From NCBI RefSeq assembly GCF_021559775.1, contig NZ_CP056048.1, positions 806,001-870,000 of the forward strand: a stretch of 64,000 bases of DNA. Reading direction: 5' to 3'. Under the pieces are notes generated by a model. It was not told the DNA's origin and made no database searches. It was given only the letters and a program-made list of their open reading frames with translations. Below, piece after piece: positions 57,718 through 64,000 of the stretch. The first letter of the stretch is position 1, and every line of letters starts with the position of its first letter. Position numbers and translations under genes: made by a program. The stretch comes from Gillisella vitis. GTDB lineage: Bacteria > Pseudomonadota > Alphaproteobacteria > Rhizobiales > Rhizobiaceae.

Positions 57718-59454
57718 TTAAGCGACAATCTTCAAGAGCAGGCTTCCCGCAGCCAGATAGTCGCCTTCGCTTGCGACGAGACTGACGGTTCCGGCTGTTG
57801 TCGCCATGATCTGCGTTTCCATCTTCATCGCCTCCATGACGGCGAGAAGATCACCTGCCGTAACCCGATCTCCATCCTTCACCTTGAATGATTGTACCGT
57901 GCCGGACACCGGGGCGGTGATGGCGCCTTTTTCCGGCGTATTTCCCGCATCGCTTGTTACAGCCTGTCCGGCATTGACTGAGAGACTGCCAAGCCCGGCG
58001 AGAAGCTGGGCCGGAATGCCGAGGGCATGGCGCTTGCCATCGATTTCCACATGAGTGCGGATCAGCGACGTGTCGGTCACCGGCTCCGGCCGCATGGCCG
58101 CCTCGGGCATGGCGGCGAAGTCGGTCTCGATCCAACGGGTATGGACCTTGAAGCCGTCGGTGCCGATGAAATCGGCGGTTTCCATCGCGGCACGGTGGAA
58201 GGGCAACACGGTCGCCACGCCTTCGATCTGAAATTCCTTCAGGGCGCGTCTTGCCCTCCGTAAAGCTTGCTCGCGAGTGGCACCGGTGACGATCAGCTTG
58301 GCCATCAGCGAATCGTAGACGCCAGGAATGGTGGAGCCGGTATCGACGCCGCTATCGAGCCGCACGCCGGGGCCGGACGGGGCCGTAAACCGGGTGATCG
58401 TGCCAGGTGTTGGCAGAAAGCCACGGCCCGGATCTTCGGCATTGATGCGAAACTCAATCGAATGACCGCGAGGCACGGGTGTTTGCGTGATCGCCAAAGG
58501 CAGGCCTTCTGCAATGCGGAACTGTTCGATGACGAGATCGATGCCAGTGGTTTCTTCCGTTACGGGATGCTCGACCTGTAGCCGGGTATTCACCTCGAGG
58601 AAGGAAATCGTACCGTCAACGCCCAGCAGAAATTCCACCGTTCCAGCACCGCTATAGCCCGCTGCTGCGCAGATCGCTTTTGCGGCATCATGGATGGATT
58701 GGCGTTGAGCATCGGTGAGGAAGGGGGCGGGGGCCTCTTCCACCAGTTTCTGGTTTCGCCGCTGCAAAGAGCAATCGCGCGTGCCGAGCACCAGCACGGT
58801 GCCGTGCTTATCGGCAATCACCTGCGCTTCGATATGGCGGGGCCGGTCGAGGAAGCGTTCCAGAAAGCATTCGCCACGGCCAAAAGCCACGGTCGCCTCG
58901 CGCACAGCCGATGCGTAAAGCTCCGGAATTTCTTCCATTTTCCAGGCGACTTTCAAGCCACGCCCACCGCCGCCATGGGCCGCCTTGATGGCAACAGGCA
59001 GGCCGTGGCGCTCAGCAAAGGCAATCACTTCCTCGGCGGTGTCCACCGGCCCATCGCTGCCCGCCACCAGTGGCGCGCCGACGCTGGTGGCAATCCGGCG
59101 TGCCTCGACCTTGTCGCCCAGCGCCTCGATAACCTGCGGATCAGGGCCGATCCAGGTCAGACCGGCATCGATGACCGCACGGGCAAATTCGGCGCGCTCC
59201 GACAGGAAGCCGTAGCCGGGATGGACGGCGTCCGCGCCGGACCGTTTGGCAATATCAATCAGTTTGGCGATATCGAGATAGGTCTCTGACGGTTTGGCAC
59301 CGGACAGCCCATAGGCCTCATCGGCAAGCTGCACGAACAGCGCGTCGATATCCGGATCGGCATAGACTGCGACGGATTGCAGGCCGTAATCGCGACAGGC
59401 GCGGATGATGCGAACGGCGATTTCGCCTCGGTTGGCGATCAGCACTTTCTTCAT
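57718..59454 (-). CDS. Biotin carboxylase fused to biotin carrier domain
   Basis: A 578-residue ATP- and bicarbonate-dependent enzyme with BC domain (KVLIANRGEIAVRIIRACRD at the start; HGGGGRGLKVAWKMEEI for ATP; FLEVNTRLQVEHPVTE near residue 290) and a C-terminal biotinyl domain with VMEAMKMETQ, the biotin lysine at 544. The layout matches AccA-type alpha subunits. Its carboxyltransferase partner is not an acyl-CoA enzyme but, by position 20 bp downstream of the PxpB-PxpC fusion gene, that fusion: in urea carboxylase the same AHS1-AHS2 fold is the carboxyltransferase. I infer a split urea-carboxylase-like enzyme. Confidence 0.9.
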   Translation of the reverse strand: MKKVLIANRGEIAVRIIRACRDYGLQSVAVYADPDIDALFVQLADEAYGLSGAKPSETYLDIAKLIDIAKRSGADAVHPGYGFLSERAEFARAVIDAGLTWIGPDPQVIEALGDKVEARRIATSVGAPLVAGSDGPVDTAEEVIAFAERHGLPVAIKAAHGGGGRGLKVAWKMEEIPELYASAVREATVAFGRGECFLERFLDRPRHIEAQVIADKHGTVLVLGTRDCSLQRRNQKLVEEAPAPFLTDAQRQSIHDAAKAICAAAGYSGAGTVEFLLGVDGTISFLEVNTRLQVEHPVTEETTGIDLVIEQFRIAEGLPLAITQTPVPRGHSIEFRINAEDPGRGFLPTPGTITRFTAPSGPGVRLDSGVDTGSTIPGVYDSLMAKLIVTGATREQALRRARRALKEFQIEGVATVLPFHRAAMETADFIGTDGFKVHTRWIETDFAAMPEAAMRPEPVTDTSLIRTHVEIDGKRHALGIPAQLLAGLGSLSVNAGQAVTSDAGNTPEKGAITAPVSGTVQSFKVKDGDRVTAGDLLAVMEAMKMETQIMATTAGTVSLVASEGDYLAAGSLLLKIVA

Positions 59455-59474
59455 CGGTGTCTCCTCTTTTATCG

Positions 59475-61112
59475 TTATGCGTTCGCGGCAGGGCCAAGGA
59501 CAGGGGCGGGGGCAGGGGCGATGTCTGCGAAAGGGGTAATGGGCCGGAAGCGGATGCGGGCGTTGATCGGGATCTGTCCCGCAAGATCCAGATGATATTC
59601 GGCAACCGTGCCGATGACAGGATAGCCACCGGTCAACGGATGGTCGGCCAGAAACAGCACCGGCTGACCGCTATGCGGCACCTGAATGGCCCCGGTGGCG
59701 GTGCCTTCGCTTGGCAGTTCGGCGCTATCGATCCGTTCCAGCGGCACGTCGCCCGCAAGCCGGATGCCGACGCGGCTGGATTGCGGTGTCACCTGCCAAA
59801 GCTGGTCCGTCAGCGTCGCCAGACCTTTTTCGGTGAACCAATCGGTGCGCGGTCCAAGTACGATGTCCAGCGTGACGATATCGCCTGCACTCGGCAGGTT
59901 CTGCGGTGGAGATTCATGCAGTGAAACGGCGGTGAGACCCTCGCTGTTGCCCTTCAGCGTCAGAACCGTGTCTGCCGTCACCGGCTCAGGTCCAACGACG
60001 GCCAGCGTATCGGTGGCATAGCTGCCCAGCACCGGCTGGACCGCAAAGCCACCCCGCACGGCAAGATAGCTGCGCATTCCCTGCGGCGGCTGGCCAAGGC
60101 TGACGGTATCGCCGGGTTCCAGCGCAATTGGCTGATAGGTTTCAGCCTGAGTGACTCGGCCTGAGGCATCCCGAATAGTGACCGGGCAGGGCGCACCGGT
60201 CAGCGTGATGACGGCCCGGCTATCACTTTCAAAGGAAAATCCACCGAGCGTAATTTCCAGACAAGGGAAATCAGATGGATTGCCCACCACCCGATTGGCT
60301 GCCTTCAAGGCCCCCTGGTCCAGAGCGCCGGAGGCGGACACGCCCTGGCCGGTCTGGCCGAGACGGCCAAGGTCCTGGAACACCGCAGGCATGGGGGCGG
60401 CAAGCACGGTTAAATGCCCTGCGCCATCCGTCTCATGAACGCTGCCAGACAGACTCACAGAGGCTTCTGCGCTTGCAGGAATAACAACAGAATGGACCGC
60501 TTTCGCCATATCGGTGAAGCGCACCTGATAGCCGGGCTGAAACAGCGCTGGCGGATCGCGGCTGAGATCCCACATTTTCTCCGGTGTCACGCCGATGATT
60601 TGCCAACCGCCGGGGCTTGCCTGGGGATAGACGCCGCTGAAGGCACCTGCCAGTGCCACGGCACCAGCGGGAATGCGGGTGCGCGGGCTTTTACGGCGCG
60701 GCACGTGCAAGGCAGGGTCGCCACCGACGAGATAGCCGAAGCCCGGCGCAAAGCCACAAAAAGCAACCGTAAACGTGCTTTCCGTATGGCGGCGGATAAC
60801 CTCTTCCACGGCAAGTCCGGTCAAGTCTGCCACGTCGGCCAGATCTTCGCCGTCATAGTCTACGGGTATTTCGACCAGATGATCGGATGGGGCCAGTTTG
60901 GCGGACAGGTCGCGGGTGCTGACCTCAGCCGCCAGGGCTTGCGCATTGATGGTCTGCGGACGAAACCGGATCATCAAGGTCCGGGCGGCGGGTACCATTT
61001 CATCGATGCCGGGGATGGGGCTTGCCTGAAGCGAGGCGAACAGGGCCAGCGTCTCATCGAGATTGGCAAGCTCGACCAGCATCGTCGTCAGGCTGACGGG
61101 GAGAAAGCGCAT
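59475..61112 (-). CDS. PxpB-PxpC (KipI-KipA) fusion, AHS1-AHS2 fold
   Basis: A 545-residue protein fusing two subunits that are separate in Bacillus: the KipI/PxpB domain (residues about 1-220; CGFAPGFGYLVGGDPALHVP and PRTRIPAGAVALAGAFSGVY) and the KipA/PxpC domain (about 235-545; MPAVFQDLGRLGQTGQGVSA, SGALDQGALKAANRVVGNP, and DHPLTGGYPVIGTVAEYHLD). With PxpA such proteins open 5-oxoproline to glutamate with ATP; with a biotin carboxylase they serve as carboxyltransferase in urea carboxylase. Both partners are in this locus. ATG at 61112 follows GAGG; the frame is open to 61187. Confidence 0.9.
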   Translation of the reverse strand: MRFLPVSLTTMLVELANLDETLALFASLQASPIPGIDEMVPAARTLMIRFRPQTINAQALAAEVSTRDLSAKLAPSDHLVEIPVDYDGEDLADVADLTGLAVEEVIRRHTESTFTVAFCGFAPGFGYLVGGDPALHVPRRKSPRTRIPAGAVALAGAFSGVYPQASPGGWQIIGVTPEKMWDLSRDPPALFQPGYQVRFTDMAKAVHSVVIPASAEASVSLSGSVHETDGAGHLTVLAAPMPAVFQDLGRLGQTGQGVSASGALDQGALKAANRVVGNPSDFPCLEITLGGFSFESDSRAVITLTGAPCPVTIRDASGRVTQAETYQPIALEPGDTVSLGQPPQGMRSYLAVRGGFAVQPVLGSYATDTLAVVGPEPVTADTVLTLKGNSEGLTAVSLHESPPQNLPSAGDIVTLDIVLGPRTDWFTEKGLATLTDQLWQVTPQSSRVGIRLAGDVPLERIDSAELPSEGTATGAIQVPHSGQPVLFLADHPLTGGYPVIGTVAEYHLDLAGQIPINARIRFRPITPFADIAPAPAPVLGPAANA

Positions 61113-61119
61113 CGGAACC

Positions 61120-61926
61120 TCAGGCGTGATAGGCGGAATCGGGAATATCGGTGATGAACATATGGCCGGGCGCATGGGTGATGGCAAAGGGTACGCCCGA
61201 TGCCATTACGGCTGCCTGCGGGGTGACGCCACAGGCCCAGAACACCGGCACTTCGCCCGGCTCGATGCGGACGGGATCGCCGAATTGCGGCTTGGCCAGA
61301 TCCACAATACCGATCTGTTCCGGCGCGCCGACATGAACCGGTGCGCCATGCACAGCCGGGAACCGCCCGGAAATCGTCGCAGCATCGGCCACCCGCGAGG
61401 CAGGAATTGGCCGCATCGACACCACCATATTGCCATGTAAACGGCCTGCCGGGCGGCAGGGTTGATTGGTCAGATACATCGGCACATTGCTGTTATCTGT
61501 CATGTGGCGGATCTCGATGCCGGCCTCCACCATCGGCGTCTCAAAGGTGAAGCTGCATCCGATCAGGAAGCTGACGAGATCGGGATGCTCGGCCCAAGCG
61601 GCGGTAGCGTCGGGTGTTTCCTCGGCCAGCTTGCCATCGCGCCAGATCCGGTAGAGCGGCAGATCGGTGCGCAGATCCGCACCCTTGGCGAGTTCCGTCA
61701 GATGCGAGCCCGGATCGGAGACGTCAAGGACCGGGCAGGCCTTGGGATTGCGTTGCGCATAGAGCAGGAAGTCAAAGGCCCAGTCGCGTGGCAGCACGAT
61801 CATATTGGCCTGGGTAAAGCCGGGGGCGACGCCAGATGTAGGTTCCACGTCTCCATTGCGATACCGGGTGCGTGCAGCACGCGCCGGTTCGACATCCCAA
61901 TGCGCCAGATGCTTCAAGGCAATCAT
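61120..61926 (-). CDS. DUF1445 putative hydro-lyase (YcsI/UPF0317)
   Basis: A 268-residue member of the UPF0317/DUF1445 family (the fold of mammalian D-glutamate cyclase). Visible are GVAPGFTQANMIVLPRDWAF, FLIGCSFTFETPMVEAGIEI, and FWACGVTPQAAVMASGVPFA followed by THAPGHMFITDI. In Bacillus the same gene order ycsF-ycsG-ycsI-kipI-kipA occurs, placing it in the oxoproline pathway; D-glutamate/5-oxo-D-proline interconversion is a plausible role but not shown. It is 7 bp upstream of the fusion gene. Confidence 0.88.
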   Translation of the reverse strand: MIALKHLAHWDVEPARAARTRYRNGDVEPTSGVAPGFTQANMIVLPRDWAFDFLLYAQRNPKACPVLDVSDPGSHLTELAKGADLRTDLPLYRIWRDGKLAEETPDATAAWAEHPDLVSFLIGCSFTFETPMVEAGIEIRHMTDNSNVPMYLTNQPCRPAGRLHGNMVVSMRPIPASRVADAATISGRFPAVHGAPVHVGAPEQIGIVDLAKPQFGDPVRIEPGEVPVFWACGVTPQAAVMASGVPFAITHAPGHMFITDIPDSAYHA

Positions 61927-61934
61927 CGTCTCTC

Positions 61935-61990
61935 TCCCTAGAGCATGTCGCGCAAAAGTGTGCAGCGGTTTTGCGGTGACGACATGCGTA
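61935..61990. repeat. AGCATGTCGCGCAAAAG repeat
   Basis: The phrase GAGCATGTCGCGCAAAAGTG then GCAGCGGTTTTGCGGTGACG and ACATGCG is, from memory, a common intergenic repeat of Agrobacterium/Rhizobium genomes with an outer CATGTCG/CGACATG pairing. It sits in the leader of the DUF1445 gene on the minus strand, next to the pxpA terminator. Confidence 0.55.
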
Positions 61991-62046
61991 AAAACAAAAA
62001 CTTAAAGCGTGTTGCTTGAGGCTGATAAGCCGCAACACGCTTTAAG
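61991..62046 (-). terminator. Intrinsic terminator overlapping the pxpA stop
   Basis: A perfect 15-bp stem (62001-62015 with 62032-62046) is followed on the minus strand by TTTTTGTTTTTACG. The stem includes the pxpA stop codon at 62042-62044. It separates pxpA and its transporter from the downstream DUF1445-PxpBC-BC genes. Confidence 0.88.
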
Positions 62047-62806
62047 CAGTTACAAACGGCTGGACGGCAATGCCCTCAGCCTCAAATCGCCTGCGGATTT
62101 CCTGGGCAATGGCGACCGCGCCGGGGCTGTCGCCATGCACGCAGATTGATTGCGCTTCCACCTTGATCACGCTGCCATCGATGGCTTCCAACGTGCCTTG
62201 GCGGGCAAGCTGCACCATGCGGCTGGCGATCTTTTCCGCGTCATGCAGAACAGCACCCGCTTCCCGGCGCGAGACGAGCTGGCCTTGCGGCGTATAGGCG
62301 CGGTCGGCAAAGGCTTCCGCCACGGTATTCAAGCCGGACGTGCGGGCGAGATCAAGGATGGGTGCGCCTGCGAGACCCATCAGCACCAGCGAGGCATCGA
62401 TGGCTTTGACGGCATCGATCACCGCTTGGCCCTGACGGGCATCATTGGCAATCCGGTTATAGAGCGCCCCATGCGGCTTGACGTAGGTGACGCGGGTGTT
62501 GGCCGCCGCCGCCATGCCTTTCAGGGCGCCGATCTGGTAGATCACGTCGGCGATCAGCTCTTCACTGGTCACGTCCATGTCGCGCCGGCCAAAGCCGACG
62601 CGATCGGGATAGGAGACATGGGCGCCAATCGATACACCGTTTTCAGCGGCGGCCTTGACGGTTTTCCAGATGCCGGACGGGTCGCCCGCATGAAAACCGC
62701 AGGCAATATTGGCGCTGGAGACCACGGCCAGCATGGCCGCATCGTCGCCCATGCTCCATGCGCCGTAGCTTTCCCCAAGGTCGCTGTTGAGATCGATGGC
62801 AGCCAT
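62042..62806 (-). CDS. pxpA: 5-oxoprolinase subunit A (LamB/YcsF family)
   Basis: A 254-residue TIM-barrel-like LamB/YcsF protein: IDLNSDLGESYGAWSMGDDA at the start, SSANIACGFHAGDPSGIWKT, GAHVSYPDRVGFGRRDM, VKPHGALYNRIANDARQGQA, and SICVHGDSPGAVAIA near the end, carrying the Asp/His residues of the family. With PxpB and PxpC it cleaves 5-oxoproline to glutamate using ATP. ATG at 62806 follows GGAAGGAAAGCAC, deciding against 62848. The NRAMP-type transporter gene is 31 bp upstream. Confidence 0.94.
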   Translation of the reverse strand: MAAIDLNSDLGESYGAWSMGDDAAMLAVVSSANIACGFHAGDPSGIWKTVKAAAENGVSIGAHVSYPDRVGFGRRDMDVTSEELIADVIYQIGALKGMAAAANTRVTYVKPHGALYNRIANDARQGQAVIDAVKAIDASLVLMGLAGAPILDLARTSGLNTVAEAFADRAYTPQGQLVSRREAGAVLHDAEKIASRMVQLARQGTLEAIDGSVIKVEAQSICVHGDSPGAVAIAQEIRRRFEAEGIAVQPFVTA

Positions 62807-62837
62807 GTGCTTTCCTTCCTTTTTTAACGGTCCGCGT

Positions 62838-64000
62838 TTACAGGCCAAGCAGGGCGAAGATTGGCCCGACTGATTTATAGGCCATGTACCATGTCAGCGC
62901 GCAGGTGAGGACGCCGAGGATCAAAAGCCAGCGCGGATAGCGATAGCCGCCCATCAGGTCGGAGCGCGCCCAAGCCGCATAGATGAAGATCGACAGGCCG
63001 ATGGGCAGGACGAGACCGTTCAGGCCGCCAACGAAGACCAGCATGGCCGCGGGCGGGGTGGTGATCAGCATGTAACTCACCAGTGAGAAGGCGATGAAGC
63101 CGACGGTGGCAAAATTGCGCTGACGCTCTGTCATGTCTTTCTTGAAGGCGGTGAGGAAGGAGACAGATGTATAGGCCGCACCGATAATGCTGGTCATGGC
63201 CGATGCCAGCAGCACCGCGCCGAACAGACGAAAGCCGATATTCCCCGCTGCCGCATGGAAGGCCTGGCCCGCCGGATTGGCAGCCTTGCCGGAAAGGTCG
63301 ATGACCGTGCCGCTGGCGACAACGCCGAGAATGGCGAGAAACAGGATGTAGCGCAGCACGCCGGTAATGGCGATGCCGCTGAACGCCGCGCGGTTGACGG
63401 CACCGATATTCTCAACGCCGCCCATGCCTTTGTCGAGCAGGCGGTGGGCACCAGCATAGGTAATATAGCCGCCGACGGTGCCGCCGACGATGGTGGTGAT
63501 GGTGGCGAAATCAATCGTGTCGGGCAGAATGGTCTGGCGCAGCGCTTCTGCAACCGGCGGGCCAGAGACGATTGCTGCATAGAGAATGAGGGCGAGCTTG
63601 ACGAAGGCGGCGACAAAGACCACCCGGTCCATGGCGACACCTGCCCGGCGTGACAGGAAAATACCGATGGCCGCAAGCGCGCCGATGGCACCGCCGATCT
63701 TCGGATCGAGATCGATCATGGCGTTGAAGCCCAGACCCGCGCCGCCGATATTGCCGATATTGAAGAACAGGCCGCCAATGATGACCAGTACGGCCAGCAC
63801 GTAACCTGAGCCGGGAATGGCGCTGTTGGCAATGGCCGGGGCGCGCATGCGGGTCACTGTGACGAGCCGCCAGATGTTAGCCTGGACGATGAAATCGATA
63901 ATAATGGAAATGAAGATGCCGAAGGCAAAAGCTGCACCGAGCTTGACGGTGAAAGTGGCTGTCTGAGTAATGAAACCTGGGCCGACAGCCGACATCGACA
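62838..64000 (-). CDS. NRAMP-family transporter (YcsG-like), 5' end outside window
   Basis: At least 385 residues of an NRAMP-fold inner-membrane transporter with about eleven spans: SAVGPGFITQTATFTVKLGA at the visible start, NIGNIGGAGLGFNAMIDL, and GGVENIGAVNRAAFSGIAIT. The frame stays open to the edge, and in YcsG proteins residues precede the ATSAxGPGF motif, so the true start is probably beyond 64000. Its place next to pxpA matches Bacillus ycsF-ycsG. NRAMP relatives in this position probably carry an amino-acid-like substrate or metal; the substrate is not known. Confidence 0.87.
   Translation of the reverse strand, partial: SMSAVGPGFITQTATFTVKLGAAFAFGIFISIIIDFIVQANIWRLVTVTRMRAPAIANSAIPGSGYVLAVLVIIGGLFFNIGNIGGAGLGFNAMIDLDPKIGGAIGALAAIGIFLSRRAGVAMDRVVFVAAFVKLALILYAAIVSGPPVAEALRQTILPDTIDFATITTIVGGTVGGYITYAGAHRLLDKGMGGVENIGAVNRAAFSGIAITGVLRYILFLAILGVVASGTVIDLSGKAANPAGQAFHAAAGNIGFRLFGAVLLASAMTSIIGAAYTSVSFLTAFKKDMTERQRNFATVGFIAFSLVSYMLITTPPAAMLVFVGGLNGLVLPIGLSIFIYAAWARSDLMGGYRYPRWLLILGVLTCALTWYMAYKSVGPIFALLGL

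Overview
The window reads as chromosomal DNA of a Rhizobiaceae alphaproteobacterium (Agrobacterium/Allorhizobium/Rhizobium type). The grounds are the gene content and order: pit-rsmE-gshA, glcDEF, short HisG with HisZ, ribF next to a DxWGVLH HAD phosphatase, an mctP/DUF3311 pair, CIRCE-controlled groESL, the carboxyspermidine route to spermidine, and several kinds of palindromic intergenic repeat typical of rhizobia. No rRNA, tRNA, CRISPR array, integrase or transposase was seen. Species-level assignment is not possible from reading alone. All GC statements are by-eye estimates.

Layout. 1-4148 (minus): glutamate-cysteine ligase (cut by the window start), RsmE, Pit phosphate transporter and a Nudix hydrolase. 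4606-10815 (plus): a DUF6880-type protein, then glycolate oxidase glcD-glcE-glcF, interrupted between glcE and glcF by a lower-GC gene with a PD-(D/E)XK-nuclease-like pattern. 10880-13048: a secreted protein, a glutathione transferase, a DoxX protein and a previously easily missed 43-residue secreted peptide. 13401-18592 (minus): hisS, a repeat-rich 1.6-kb stretch with small membrane-protein genes, then hisZ-hisG. 18705-24709 (mostly plus): a Rossmann-like protein, a glycosyltransferase, two small metal-linked secreted proteins, a HAD phosphatase, Tag glycosylase (minus), and two L,D-transpeptidases. 24926-31578: a LAL/MalT-type LuxR regulator, an EntD/Sfp phosphopantetheinyl transferase, RecX, a medium-chain reductase, a GNAT acetyltransferase and a lipoprotein. 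31885-37420 (minus): ileS, the MctP-type monocarboxylate symporter with its DUF3311 partner, and a small basic protein. 37573-42578 (minus): a DapA-fold protein that has lost its Schiff-base lysine, two small genes, ribF, a HAD phosphatase and chrA. 42622-44829: heat-shock promoter, CIRCE, groES-groEL and terminator. 46056-55004: hyuB-hyuA with a four-gene polyamine-type ABC importer and, convergently, a MetF-like reductase. 55267-57644: carboxyspermidine decarboxylase and dehydrogenase. 57718-64000 (minus): a 5-oxoproline/urea-carboxylase-like locus: an NRAMP-type transporter, PxpA, DUF1445, a PxpB-PxpC fusion, and a biotin carboxylase-BCCP fusion.

How genes work together. glcDEF oxidises glycolate to glyoxylate; hisS and hisZG bear on histidine synthesis and use; the hyuBA-ABC-metF block looks like uptake and ring-opening of an N-containing (perhaps N-methylated) small molecule; the terminal block pairs transport with ATP- and/or biotin-driven lactam or amide chemistry. 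The most unusual items are the nuclease-like gene inside glcDEF, the DapA pseudoenzyme with its small partner gene, the split urea-carboxylase-like architecture beside PxpA, a 196-bp MITE-like element that truncates a membrane-protein gene, AT-richer mosaic segments inside both hisS and ileS, and two families of dispersed hairpin repeats.
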